From Rickettsia typhi (GTDB lineage Bacteria > Pseudomonadota > Alphaproteobacteria > Rickettsiales > Deianiraeaceae), in the NCBI GenBank assembly GCA_945881985.1, contig CAMCVL010000002.1, positions 1 to 64,000 of the forward strand: 64,000 nt of DNA, in the 5' to 3' direction. Numbering within the stretch: the stretch's first letter is position 1; each line of letters starts with the position of its first letter. The notes under the pieces were generated by a model that did not search any database, was not told where the DNA came from, and saw only the letters and a list, made by a program, of their open reading frames with translations. This document shows, one piece after another, positions 50,706-59,763 of the stretch. Position numbers and translations under genes: made by a program.

Positions 50706-52229
50706 ATGTTTGCAGCTATTTTGCCTCTTGGCTCGGTTTTGTATTTTGTGTGCGGATTTTTAATGATACTGCTTAGCTTTAGCTTTAAAAATTCTGAGGA
50801 CTTTAATAAGCTGCAATCAGCAATTATAAATAGCATTTTTTATGCGGCAACAACTGGCTGCTTTGCAATTTGTTTGTTTATTTTTTGTAGGCTTGGTTTT
50901 GAGCCTGAGGCGGATAACTTTAAGCTGCTACACTATTACGGCGGCTTTAAGCAAAGTGCCGGCATAGAGCATTCATCTGGCTACGGGCAAGCAATTTTTG
51001 CCTTGCTGGCAAGTTTTGCAGTTTTTGTTAATGGTTTTAGCGGCTATGGTTTTGGCAGCCAAAAATCACTCGGCAAGCTTTGTAGGCTTGATGTTTTTAA
51101 CAAGTCTTTAAGCCTTTTTGTAGCTGGGGCTTTTGTGGGGCTAGCTTACTCAAACGACATATTTAATATTTATGTTTTTATTGAGGTTGCATCAATATCT
51201 CTTTACTCTATGCTTGCTTTAAGCCCTTGCAAAAAAGCTTTAAATGCAGCATTTAACTATCTTATTGCAGGCTCTGTTGCCTCTTGCTTTTTTGTGCTTG
51301 GCATTATTATTTTATACAATCTTTGCGGCTCGCTTAACTTGTCGTCCATCAGCACAAGGCTTGCACTGGGTCTTGGTGCATTTAATCAAAAGCTAGTAAT
51401 TTTGTGCTATGCTTGCTTTTTACTTGCAGGACTCATTAAGTGCGGCTCTCTTGCATTTTTTGCTTGGCTTACAAACCTCTATCAAAGCCTAAACCCAAAG
51501 CAAATGCCTTTTGTTGCGGCAATAGGTAGTAAAATGGGTATCTTTATTATTTATATTTTAACCTATCGCATTTTTAATCCATCATTACTACATATAATAA
51601 ATCAAATAACCTTACCGATGTATCTGGTAAGTATTTTATCTTTTGCCTGTGCTGCTGTTGCCATGTATTTTGCCTTAAGATTTAACTCCATTCAGGCTGC
51701 TCTTGCTGGCTCTAGCATTGTGTATAATTCATTTATTTTGATATTTATTATACTCTGCGGCACGCCTTGGCTTAGCCTTGCATTTGTGCAGATGCTTTGC
51801 CATGGCATTATTACATCATTAATTTTTTGGACAATTTCTTCCACCGCTTCAAACAACACTAATTCAATTGTCTTTGAAAGCAAAGCTCAGGTGCAAATTT
51901 TCAAATTTTTAATAGTTCTTCTTACCGCTTTGCCACCATCTCCACTTTTTGTGGCTAAGTTTGTGATGTTTAAAATGCTCTATGCGCATCAATTTTATTT
52001 AGCCTTTGTTTTGTGTCTTGTTGCAAGTGGTTTTTGCATGCTTATCTATTACAAAATAATTACTCATTGTGTTGCCGTTTATAGCCTTAAGGCTAAGCCT
52101 GAGGATGCAAATAACCAACCCCAATTTCAGGCCAAAACTACAACAATCTTTGCAATCGGCATTGTTTTTGCAGGACTATGTCTTTGCTACTATCCATTTG
52201 TTATTGAGGCATTGCATAATTTATTTTAA
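50706..52229 (+). CDS. MrpD/NuoN-like proton-translocating membrane subunit
   Basis: 507 residues, about 13-14 membrane helices. YSNDIFNIYVFIEVASISLYSMLAL with its conserved Glu matches MrpD (SGDLFNLYVFFEV...) and related NuoM/N subunits, and the second Lys-containing helix is LLAGLIKCGSLAFFAWL. The Pro-Pro in LTALPPSPLFVAKFVMF is also in the family (GxPPLxGF-type). In Rickettsiales, scattered Mrp-like subunits are common; it could serve Na+/H+ exchange or be a complex I relic. No mnhA/B/C/E partners are in the window. It starts 22 nt after gyrA. Confidence 0.75.
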   Translation: MFAAILPLGSVLYFVCGFLMILLSFSFKNSEDFNKLQSAIINSIFYAATTGCFAICLFIFCRLGFEPEADNFKLLHYYGGFKQSAGIEHSSGYGQAIFALLASFAVFVNGFSGYGFGSQKSLGKLCRLDVFNKSLSLFVAGAFVGLAYSNDIFNIYVFIEVASISLYSMLALSPCKKALNAAFNYLIAGSVASCFFVLGIIILYNLCGSLNLSSISTRLALGLGAFNQKLVILCYACFLLAGLIKCGSLAFFAWLTNLYQSLNPKQMPFVAAIGSKMGIFIIYILTYRIFNPSLLHIINQITLPMYLVSILSFACAAVAMYFALRFNSIQAALAGSSIVYNSFILIFIILCGTPWLSLAFVQMLCHGIITSLIFWTISSTASNNTNSIVFESKAQVQIFKFLIVLLTALPPSPLFVAKFVMFKMLYAHQFYLAFVLCLVASGFCMLIYYKIITHCVAVYSLKAKPEDANNQPQFQAKTTTIFAIGIVFAGLCLCYYPFVIEALHNLF

Positions 52230-52247
52230 AGTTAATCACCATTTTGT

Positions 52248-52742
52248 ATGAGGCACTTTTTAAAAACCATGCTTTCAATTTTTTATATTTACTTTGTTTT
52301 GCTAGGCATATCAAACATCGCCATGGCTAGCGATACATCCTTGCATAAAAGGGTGCATAATCTGTTTATGTGCACTAGGTCGTCGCAAATTAATCTACGC
52401 AACGGCCCAGGTAAGCTTTATGTTATTACAGGTGAGGTGCGACTTGCAAACGCCCCCTTGTTTGTAATGCAAGAGGTTGAAGATTGGTATCATATTAAAA
52501 CAAAAGATGGTCAAGATGGCTGGGTGATGAGTAGTCTTTTAAAAACCAAATCCTCTTGCAAATCTTACATTTTGGGTCCTTTTGCCTTGCGTAAATTGCC
52601 AAGGCAGTCCTCTGGATTGTTGTATCAAAGTAATCACGACATACTTGCAAAGGTTATTTACTGCAACAAGGCTTGGTGCAGGGTAAGAATAGGCAAAGCA
52701 TCTGGCTGGCTACCATCAGCAAATGTTTGGGGCATTTATTAA
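52248..52742 (+). CDS. Exported bacterial SH3-domain protein
   Basis: 164 residues. A signal peptide (residues ~1-27, ending ...IAMA-SD) is followed by two SH3b-like repeats. The first is RSSQINLRNGPGKLYVITGEV...WYHIKTKDGQDGWVMSSLL, with the hallmark LRxGPGxxYxxxG and GWV. The second, shorter one is LGPFALRKLPRQSSGL...WCRVRIGKASGWLPSANVWG. Such proteins bind cell-wall peptides or act in the periplasm. It follows the antiporter-like gene by 18 nt; probably the third gene of a gyrA transcript. No catalytic domain, so a scaffold role is the safest call. Confidence 0.85.
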   Translation: MRHFLKTMLSIFYIYFVLLGISNIAMASDTSLHKRVHNLFMCTRSSQINLRNGPGKLYVITGEVRLANAPLFVMQEVEDWYHIKTKDGQDGWVMSSLLKTKSSCKSYILGPFALRKLPRQSSGLLYQSNHDILAKVIYCNKAWCRVRIGKASGWLPSANVWGIY

Positions 52743-52947
52743 TTGATTGTATTTAATTGTATTGGTATTTGATGTGGCTTATCAAGAGTTTTCTGTGTAT
52801 TTTTAACAAAATAAAAAGTTTTTAATAATTTTACTTTACAAAAGATAAGAATTTGTTTAAGCTAAGTGTGCTTTTTTGCAAGTGCCTTTGCGGCGATTGC
52901 AATTGCTTTTATTGTTATCATAATTTAATTTATCGCACATATAATAT

Positions 52948-53229
52948 ATGGCAAATACAAAATCGGCTATTAAGGCTGCAAGACAAAATGAAAAACGCAG
53001 AATCGCTAACAAGGCAAAAGTTACCGAGGTTAGAACATATGCTAAAAAAGTTGAGGCTCAACTTGATACAGGCACAAAAGACGATGCTATGAAGGCTTTA
53101 AAGGAGTTTGAAAAAATTGGCATGAAGGCGGTTTCCAAAGGCTTGTTTCACATCAACACAATATCCCGCAGAATAAGCAGATTATACGCAAGAATTAAAA
53201 CAAAATTTGATGCAAAAGTTGCTGCCTAG
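52948..53229 (+). CDS. rpsT: Small ribosomal subunit protein bS20
   Basis: 93 residues with the classical S20 start ANTKSAIKAARQNEKRRIANKAK and KKVEAQLD...KEFEKIGMKAVSKGLFHINTISRRISRLYARI. S20 binds 16S rRNA near the 5' domain and is usually encoded alone. The ATG at 52948 gives a normal length. The ~205-bp upstream stretch between SH3 and rpsT carries no other gene; no leader structure was recognised. Confidence 0.95.
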   Translation: MANTKSAIKAARQNEKRRIANKAKVTEVRTYAKKVEAQLDTGTKDDAMKALKEFEKIGMKAVSKGLFHINTISRRISRLYARIKTKFDAKVAA

Positions 53230-53387
53230 TTTATTTTAAGCAGTAATAGGGATATCTTGCAGGTAGCACCGCTTTTGATGTAGCATTTAAGTCTTTACAC
53301 TAAGCAATAAACTAAAAGCTGTATTGTTTATCTTGATTACAGCTTTTTTGCAGCAATATTATACTTGGTTATGTTTATCTTAAGATT

Positions 53388-54479
53388 ATGAGCAAAACTT
53401 TACTGCCAAATTTAAGGATTGCCTTTGTTTTTGTTGCGTCCGTTATAGCGGGGCTTTTTTTGCTATTTAAAATTAAAGGTATTTTGCTGCCTTTTATTCT
53501 ATCTTTTATCTTTGCTTATTGTTTTGACGGCTTGGTTTGCAGGCTTGCAAAAAAAAATATTTCTCGCCAAGTTTCAAGCCTTGTGATTGTACTGGCTTTT
53601 TTTGGCTCTGCTTTTGTAGCGGTTTCCCTTCTTGCCCCAGTTTTGTATTCTCAGTTTAAATCTTTGGTTTTAAAATTACCATTTTATATAGAGCAATTTG
53701 ATACTCGTTTTATACCAAATTTACAAGCAAAGCTTAGCAGTATTAGTGGTAAGGATATTCAGCTTGATGGTCTTAATCAGTCCATAAGGGACAAGCTTAG
53801 CCTTTACGCACAAAATTTTGGTGCTAATCTTTTATCTAGCATTGTTGAGTCCGGTAAAAAAATCATTGCATTGGTGTCTATGATTTTTTTAACTCCCATT
53901 TTGTGTTTTTACCTCTTGAAGGACTTTAATCATGTTTCGGCAAACTTTGTAAAACTTATACCCAATAGATATAAAGATAGCGTAAGCGGCATCAGTAATG
54001 ATATAAAAAGTGGTATTTCATCCTATTTAAGCGGGCAGATTTATTTAATATGTATTTTGAGCCTTTTGTACACTACGGGTCTTATGCTTGTAGGTTTGGA
54101 CTATGCTTTTTTAATTGGTTTTTGCACGGGCTTGTTTGCAATTATACCCTATCTTGGATTTTTTATCTGGCTTGTTGTTGGATGTGTTATTGCTGCCTTT
54201 CAGTACGGCGAGCTTGTAATGGTGATTGCAACTTTATCGGTGTTTTTAACGGTTCAGGTTATTGATGCTGCATTTTTAACCCCAACCATAATGAGTAGCA
54301 AAATTGGCGTTAATCCTATTTGGATTATTTTTAGCATGTTAATGTTTAGTGTTTTGTTTGGATTTTTTGGTGTATTTTTTGCCATGCCGCTTACGGTTAT
54401 AACGGCAACTTTAATTAAGTTTGCAACAAAAGTGTATTTTGCAAGCGACTATTATCAAAATCATAAACATTCTGCTTAG
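53388..54479 (+). CDS. AI-2E family permease (PF01594 type)
   Basis: 363 residues with about eight membrane helices. The family's KIKGILLPFILSFIFAYCFDGLV start, SLVIVLAFFGSAFVAVSLLAPVLYSQF and the conserved LVGLDYAFLIGFCTGLFAIIPYLGFF helix are present. The C-terminus has KIGVNPIWIIFSMLMFSVLFGFFGVFFAMPLTV. Known members include putative autoinducer-2 exporters and Na+/H+ antiporters; the substrate here cannot be deduced. holA begins 16 nt after its stop, so both are probably cotranscribed, but no functional link is implied. Confidence 0.88.
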   Translation: MSKTLLPNLRIAFVFVASVIAGLFLLFKIKGILLPFILSFIFAYCFDGLVCRLAKKNISRQVSSLVIVLAFFGSAFVAVSLLAPVLYSQFKSLVLKLPFYIEQFDTRFIPNLQAKLSSISGKDIQLDGLNQSIRDKLSLYAQNFGANLLSSIVESGKKIIALVSMIFLTPILCFYLLKDFNHVSANFVKLIPNRYKDSVSGISNDIKSGISSYLSGQIYLICILSLLYTTGLMLVGLDYAFLIGFCTGLFAIIPYLGFFIWLVVGCVIAAFQYGELVMVIATLSVFLTVQVIDAAFLTPTIMSSKIGVNPIWIIFSMLMFSVLFGFFGVFFAMPLTVITATLIKFATKVYFASDYYQNHKHSA

Positions 54480-54495
54480 TTAGGTTGGTAAAGCT

Positions 54496-55509
54496 ATGAA
54501 GTTTTTTCACAATAAAGTAACAAGTCTTACTGCTTTAATTGCCGAGGGAAAGATTAACATTGTGGTTTTAGATGGCGATGAGCTTGGAAAAATCAAAATG
54601 CTTGCCAAGCAAATGGAGGAATTTTGCACCGCGAAATATCAGGACATTGAAGTTTGCCGATTTAACATGGAGGAGGTTGGCGACCCAAGACTGATTGAAA
54701 GCGAGCTTTTAACCGGCTCAATGTTTTCACAAAAAAAATTACTTCTTTGCACTGGCTTAAAGCCATCAGATTTTGATGCAATATACGGCTTTAACAACTC
54801 TGCAGAGCTTAATAATATTGGCATTTTTTGTTTTAGCGAGGGGCTTAAAGCAAAGGGGAAAAAACTTGAGGACTCTCCTAATATAGCGATAATCACATGC
54901 TACCCCGACACAGAGCAGGACCTGCAAAGCGTAGCCGCAACCTTTATAAAGCAAAAGGGTTATAGCATTGATGATGATGCTTTGAATTTTGCACTTGCAA
55001 ACTGCAAAGGTAATAGGGCAAACCTCATGATGGAGCTTGAAAAGCTAACCATTTACTGCATTGAAACCAAGAGTATTGACCTAAGATCCGCTATGGCAAT
55101 AATTACCGATGGGGTAGAGCAGAATGTTTTTGCCCAAAGCGACGCCTTACTTTGCATGCAAGCCGAGCAGATTGTAAAAACCTTTGCCCGCCTTGAAGCG
55201 GCTGCCGAGCCCTTTGCATCAGTTTTGCCATTTGTTAAAAGGGATGCTTTATTTTTGCAAAACTTACTATCTAAGGCAAATGCAAATCAGGTAAGTGCCG
55301 AGGAAGAGCTTAAAAGAGAGTCTCAAAAAAATAAATTTTTATTCGTTAAAATGCCAGCCCTTAAGCAACAACTTAACTACTGGACCTTAAAAAAAATTAA
55401 TGTTTTTTTAAAAGAATTACAAGATACCGAAGTATATACCCGTCAATATTCTAAGGCTGCAAACGAGCTTGTGTTAAATCTTTTTTTAAAATTTTGCCTT
55501 TATAAATAA
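54496..55509 (+). CDS. holA: DNA polymerase III delta subunit
   Basis: 337 residues. HolA opens the beta sliding clamp as part of the gamma/tau-delta-delta' loader. The order is typical: INIVVLDGDELGKIKM at the start, ESELLTGSMFSQKKLLLCTGL, a ValuesEDSPNIAIITCYP-like segment (EDSPNIAIITCYP), and DDALNFALANCKGNRANLMMELEKLTIYC. The C-terminal VEQNVFAQSDALLCMQAEQIVKTFARLEAAAEPFASVLP part follows. Sequence conservation in HolA is low, but length and order fit. 16 nt follow the AI-2E family gene. The ATG at 54496 has a GGTTGGTAAAG stretch upstream. Confidence 0.85.
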   Translation: MKFFHNKVTSLTALIAEGKINIVVLDGDELGKIKMLAKQMEEFCTAKYQDIEVCRFNMEEVGDPRLIESELLTGSMFSQKKLLLCTGLKPSDFDAIYGFNNSAELNNIGIFCFSEGLKAKGKKLEDSPNIAIITCYPDTEQDLQSVAATFIKQKGYSIDDDALNFALANCKGNRANLMMELEKLTIYCIETKSIDLRSAMAIITDGVEQNVFAQSDALLCMQAEQIVKTFARLEAAAEPFASVLPFVKRDALFLQNLLSKANANQVSAEEELKRESQKNKFLFVKMPALKQQLNYWTLKKINVFLKELQDTEVYTRQYSKAANELVLNLFLKFCLYK

Positions 55510-55693
55510 AGCAACTTTCCATGATTTTTCTCTTTCAATGCAATGTTCACTTATTAATTAAAGATTTAATATCTTGAAAAATCCTGATGAAGTATATTTT
55601 TTATGCTTGCTATAAGTAAGTGGTCTAAATTTTTACTTAAGAAAATAAAAAGTAAGTATTGCAATAAATACAGAGGATAAGGTGCCTTAGAGG

Positions 55694-55709
55694 TGCGAAT
55701 GCTTTCGCA
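55694..55709. repeat. Perfect 6-bp hairpin
   Basis: TGCGAA-TGCT-TTCGCA, stem 6 bp, loop 4 nt, GC-rich relative to its surroundings. It is about 185 nt after holA, with a T-rich stretch (GTTTGTTTTT) downstream on the plus strand, so it may terminate leftover transcription ahead of clpB. Confidence 0.4.
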
Positions 55710-55804
55710 GCTTTGTTTGTTTTTAAAATGCCTTAACATCCTTAGTCTCAAGCCGTATCACAGCCCTTTTTATAAGGAAATAGACTAATAAAAACCAAAT
55801 ACTC

Positions 55805-55834
55805 TTGTATTATTCTAGTAATACACTATATAAT
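55805..55834 (+). promoter_or_regulatory. Predicted sigma-70 promoter of clpB
   Basis: TTGTAT (55805-55810), an 18-bp spacer, and a perfect TATAAT (55829-55834), about 35 nt upstream of the clpB ATG at 55870. Confidence 0.55.
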
Positions 55835-55869
55835 AGAGTAACAAGTATTATTAATTTGTGCTACAAGAT

Positions 55870-58518
55870 ATGGAAAATTTTACCGATAAGTTAACTTCTA
55901 TTATTGAGGAGTCCAGTGTTGTTGCAATGTCGCAGCAACATCAAAAAATAATGCCGGAGCATATACTGTTGGCAATGCTTAGCGATGGCGACAATATTGT
56001 CCGTAATTTAGTGACTATAGCTGGGGGTAATGCAAGTCTTTTGGAGGCAAAAACAAGGGATGAAATTGCAAAATTGCCTCAGGTTAGTGGCTCTGGCAGT
56101 GGCACGCCGTCCTTGTCGCAAGAGGCTGGTGGATTAATATCCGAGGCAAAAAACTTAGCAAAAGCAGCAGGAGATAGCTTTGTGACAACCGAGAGGTTTT
56201 TTGAGGCAATGATTAGTGCACCAAATTCTAGGGTATCGGCATTAATACAATCCTGTGGTATAGCTATAAATGCACTACGCAAGGCAATTAACGAGATAAG
56301 GGCGGACAAGCCTGCAACTTCAAAGCAGGCAGAGCAGAGCTATCAGTCGTTACAAAAGTATGCAAAAAATTTAACCGAGCTTGCAAAAAAAGGCAAGATT
56401 GATGCCATTATCGGCAGGGACGAGGAGATTAGAAGAACCATGCAGATACTCTCCCGCAGAACAAAAAATAATCCGGTGCTAATAGGCGAGCCGGGTGTGG
56501 GTAAAACTGCAATAGCTGAGGGGCTTGCAATGAGAATTGTTAACGGCGATGTGCCAGAGGGGCTTAAAAACAAGCAAGTCTACGAGCTTGACATGGGGGC
56601 GGTTATTGCCGGTGCAAAGTACAGGGGTGAGTTTGAGGAACGCTTTAAGGCAATTATCAACGAGGCTGAAAAAAGCAGTGGCAATCTAATACTATTTATT
56701 GACGAGATGCATACAATAATGGGTGCTGGGGCGGCTGGGGGTGCCATGGATGCCTCAAACCTTTTAAAGCCTGCCTTGGCAAGGGGGCTAATTAAGTGTA
56801 TTGGAGCAACAACCTTGGATGAATACCGCCAGCATATCGAGAAAGATCCTGCTATGGCAAGGAGGTTTCAGGCTGTTTATGTAGGCGAACCAAACGAGGA
56901 GGAGGCAATATCTATACTAAGAGGAATAAAAGAAAAATACGAGCTGCACCACGGCGTAAAACTTAGCGACAACGCCATTATTGCTGCCGTTAAGATGTCA
57001 ATTAGATACATCACGGACAGATTTTTGCCAGACAAGGCAATTGACCTAATAGACGAGGCGGCAAGTAGGCTTAAAATGCAGATAGACTCAAAACCTGAAC
57101 CAATTGAAAAGTTTGAAAGAAGAATAATGCAATTAAAAATTGAAAGAGAAGCTTTAAGAAAAGAAACAGACGAAGGCTCCATCGCCCGTCTTGCAAAAAT
57201 TGAGGAAGAGCTTAAAAAACTTGAATCCGACTGCCTTGACCTTACAAATAGATGGAAGGGCGAGAAGACAAAAATTGAAAGAATAAAAAAGCTTAAAAAC
57301 AAGGTGGACGAGCTGCAAAAAGAGCTTGAAGTATCGCAAAGAGCAGGTAATTTGGCAAGAGCAGGGCAGATTGCTTACGGTGACTTACCAAAAATTAAAA
57401 AAGAGATTGCCGACATGGAAGGCGGCAGCGAGGGAACCATGCTAAGAGAGGTTGTAACGGCAGATGATATATCAAGCGTTGTGGCAAAAATTACAGGCAT
57501 TCCGCTTGATAAAATGATGCAGGGTGAAAAACAAAAGCTTTTAACCGTTGAAAACAAAATAAGAGAAAGAGTGGTGGGGCAGGATAAGGCAATAGCCTCG
57601 GTTGCAAATGCAATCCGTAGGTCAAGAGCTGGAATATCTGAGGAACATAGACCAATGGGTAGCTTTTTGTTTTTAGGACCAACTGGGGTTGGTAAAACAG
57701 AGCTAACCAAGGCACTGGCCGAGTTTTTGTTTGATGACGAAAAAGCAATGCTAAGAATTGACATGAGCGAATACATGGAAAAGCACGCCGTAGCAAGATT
57801 AGTTGGGGCACCTCCCGGCTATGTAGGCTACGAGCAAGGCGGCGAGCTTACCGAGGCAGTTAGACGCAGGCCTTATCAAGTGATACTCTTTGACGAGGTA
57901 GAAAAGGCTCATAAAGATATTTTTAACATACTACTTCAAGTGCTTGATGACGGCAGGCTTACGGACGGGCAGGGTAGAACCGTGAACTTTTCAAACACAA
58001 TTATCATTATGACATCAAACCTTGGGGCGGAGTATATCAACAACGAGGATTCTGGCTCAAACTTTGCAAAGATGAAGGAGCTTGTTTTAATGCAGGTAAA
58101 AACCTTCTTTAGGCCAGAGTTTATCAATCGTATTGACGAGGTGATATTTTTTAACCGCCTGTCAAGAGAGTTTATGGACGGCATTGTTGCAATTCAGCTA
58201 AAAAACTTGCAAAAACGCTTGCTTGCTAAGGGTATTGAAATTGACTTTGATAAAAGCCTTACAAGCTACCTTGCCGACGAGGGTTTTGACCCAGTGTTTG
58301 GTGCAAGACCTTTAAAGAGGGTGATACAGGATAAGATTCAAAACCAGCTTGCAAACTTTATTCTCTCGGGCAAGGTTAAGGAGCATTCCAAAATCAAGGC
58401 AATTTTTGAGGCTTTAAGCACCCCACCAAGTCAGCAAAGTAAAGAAAGCGATGAACCAGAGGATGAATTTACAAACGACAAAATCGCAGGTAAAGTAAGA
58501 TTTTTGGTCAAAGGATAG
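55870..58518 (+). CDS. clpB: Chaperone ClpB (disaggregase)
   Basis: Hsp100 disaggregase that works with DnaK to pull proteins out of aggregates. 882 residues from the ATG at 55870; a GTG four codons earlier is a less likely start. N-domain repeats ([11 protein letters not shown]...), Walker A1 [33 protein letters not shown] and [13 protein letters not shown] are followed by the long coiled-coil M-domain, Lys/Glu-rich from about residue 410 to 530. Walker A2 [46 protein letters not shown] and the sensor part [11 protein letters not shown] complete it. The coiled coil distinguishes ClpB from ClpA/ClpC. Confidence 0.97.
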   Translation: MENFTDKLTSIIEESSVVAMSQQHQKIMPEHILLAMLSDGDNIVRNLVTIAGGNASLLEAKTRDEIAKLPQVSGSGSGTPSLSQEAGGLISEAKNLAKAAGDSFVTTERFFEAMISAPNSRVSALIQSCGIAINALRKAINEIRADKPATSKQAEQSYQSLQKYAKNLTELAKKGKIDAIIGRDEEIRRTMQILSRRTKNNPVLIGEPGVGKTAIAEGLAMRIVNGDVPEGLKNKQVYELDMGAVIAGAKYRGEFEERFKAIINEAEKSSGNLILFIDEMHTIMGAGAAGGAMDASNLLKPALARGLIKCIGATTLDEYRQHIEKDPAMARRFQAVYVGEPNEEEAISILRGIKEKYELHHGVKLSDNAIIAAVKMSIRYITDRFLPDKAIDLIDEAASRLKMQIDSKPEPIEKFERRIMQLKIEREALRKETDEGSIARLAKIEEELKKLESDCLDLTNRWKGEKTKIERIKKLKNKVDELQKELEVSQRAGNLARAGQIAYGDLPKIKKEIADMEGGSEGTMLREVVTADDISSVVAKITGIPLDKMMQGEKQKLLTVENKIRERVVGQDKAIASVANAIRRSRAGISEEHRPMGSFLFLGPTGVGKTELTKALAEFLFDDEKAMLRIDMSEYMEKHAVARLVGAPPGYVGYEQGGELTEAVRRRPYQVILFDEVEKAHKDIFNILLQVLDDGRLTDGQGRTVNFSNTIIIMTSNLGAEYINNEDSGSNFAKMKELVLMQVKTFFRPEFINRIDEVIFFNRLSREFMDGIVAIQLKNLQKRLLAKGIEIDFDKSLTSYLADEGFDPVFGARPLKRVIQDKIQNQLANFILSGKVKEHSKIKAIFEALSTPPSQQSKESDEPEDEFTNDKIAGKVRFLVKG

Positions 58519-58563
58519 GTTTAAATGTATTTTTCTGCTTTTTTGTAATACAATATAAAATAA

Positions 58564-58592
58564 TTGACAATCTAAGGAGCTGCTATTACATT
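58564..58592 (+). promoter_or_regulatory. Predicted promoter of the MORN-repeat gene
   Basis: TTGACA (58564-58569), a 17-bp spacer and TACATT (58587-58592), about 48 nt upstream of the ATG at 58640. Confidence 0.6.
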
Positions 58593-58639
58593 TTTATCAA
58601 TTACAATAAACAATTATTTATTTTTATTAATTATATACT

Positions 58640-59614
58640 ATGAACAACGATAACAGAAACAAAGAAGTAAAGCAACTATTAGTAGGTGCAAATTCTGCGG
58701 AGTCAAATCCTTATGCTAATTTAATTTTATCTTACCTGCCAGAAGGTGCAAGTATTACAAGTTGTGGATCTGATGGTGTTATTTCATTTAACTACTGTAA
58801 TGCAACTTACATTGGTAAATGCAACGAAAACGGCATGCCAATTGGTAAATGGAAACGAAAAGAAGGCGAAAAGACAGAGTTAGTTGAGTTTTATGAAAAT
58901 TACACACAAGACAATAAACAATACACAAATGTATTTGTTGTGCAGGTTAATTCATTTTTTAAGCTATTTGTTAATCCTAAAGTTGTTTTAGGGACTTATA
59001 CATTTTCAAATGGCGCAAAATACGAAGGAGAGTGGAAAGATGGCAAAGTGCATGGAGAAGGGACTTATACATTTTTAGATGGCGCAAAATACGAAGGAGA
59101 GTGGAAAGATGGCAAAGGGCATGGAGAAGGAATTTATACAGACATAGATGGTTATTCATATTTTATTGAAAACATAGAAAACCACGGTAGTGTATTTACA
59201 ACCACCTCATCATCGGAAGAGAGACGAAAATATTTAAATGACCTTGTCAACCAAAATGAAAGTGGTGTTGTAAAATATAAAAGATATGAAGATGCTAAAA
59301 AAGCATATGAAGAGCTTAAGCAAGGTAAAATACAAAACTTAAATCAAACACTTAATTCTAGCCATGCTAGCCAAAACAACCTTCAGTTGCAACAACGCCA
59401 AGCTAGTGATAACGCAAAAGGGAAGGGAGAACCTTCTTTATTACAGAACGGAAGGTTAGGTTTAAGTGATACTGAAATGTTAAATCAATCTGATATTGAA
59501 ATACAGATGGACCCTCTAGGGGCAACCGACAATTCTACCAAGCAAAATAAATATCTAGCACAATCCCAGTCTAATCAAAAGTTATTACAGCAATCTCCGT
59601 TTGGTCAAAGATAA
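58640..59614 (+). CDS. MORN-repeat protein, candidate secreted/effector protein
   Basis: 324 residues, no signal peptide. The middle (about residues 118-170) has MORN repeats: YTFSNGAKYEGEWKDGKVHGEG, then YTFLDGAKYEGEWKDGKGHGEG, then a partial YTDIDGYSY. Weaker MORN-like units precede them (ATYIGKCNENGMPIGKW). The C-terminal 130 residues are polar, Asn/Gln/Ser-rich and probably disordered (QNLNQTLNSSHASQNNLQLQQRQ). MORN repeats bind membranes or phospholipids in eukaryotic proteins and are found in bacterial effectors, so a type IV-secreted role is an attractive guess. Base composition is typical of the region, but the coding repeat is a 69-bp DNA tandem duplication. Confidence 0.75.
   Translation: MNNDNRNKEVKQLLVGANSAESNPYANLILSYLPEGASITSCGSDGVISFNYCNATYIGKCNENGMPIGKWKRKEGEKTELVEFYENYTQDNKQYTNVFVVQVNSFFKLFVNPKVVLGTYTFSNGAKYEGEWKDGKVHGEGTYTFLDGAKYEGEWKDGKGHGEGIYTDIDGYSYFIENIENHGSVFTTTSSSEERRKYLNDLVNQNESGVVKYKRYEDAKKAYEELKQGKIQNLNQTLNSSHASQNNLQLQQRQASDNAKGKGEPSLLQNGRLGLSDTEMLNQSDIEIQMDPLGATDNSTKQNKYLAQSQSNQKLLQQSPFGQR
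58991..59128 (+). repeat. 69-bp tandem coding repeat (MORN unit)
   Basis: Units 58991-59059 and 59060-59128 are nearly identical (differences at CAAATGG/TAGATGG and GTGCATG/GGGCATG), each encoding one 23-residue MORN repeat. Such nucleotide identity points to recent unit duplication and possible length variation between strains. Confidence 0.9.
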
Positions 59615-59763
59615 TACCGTTCAAAGATGAGGAATTAGAATTTGGATTTTAGTTAAAAATTTTAGCTAAAATAAGGCGGGTCCCTGCATTGCGGAGGGTC
59701 TGGGCTTTATGCTTGCATATGGATACTTGCAGATGGGCGGGCGCAAGTGGCTTGGTGCGTGTA

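Larger units (their letters stand above)
55510..55869. other. Intergenic region between holA and clpB
   Basis: About 360 bp without a credible gene. It holds a perfect hairpin at 55694-55709 (TGCGAA-TGCT-TTCGCA) and the clpB promoter at 55805-55834. A short minus-strand frame (55566-55751) lacks coding features. No heat-shock CIRCE inverted repeat or sigma-32-type CCCCAT -10 box was seen near clpB. Confidence 0.65.

Noticed and set aside
55566-55751. Minus-strand frame between holA and clpB
   Set aside because: Runs over a hairpin, has no RBS and no recognisable protein features.
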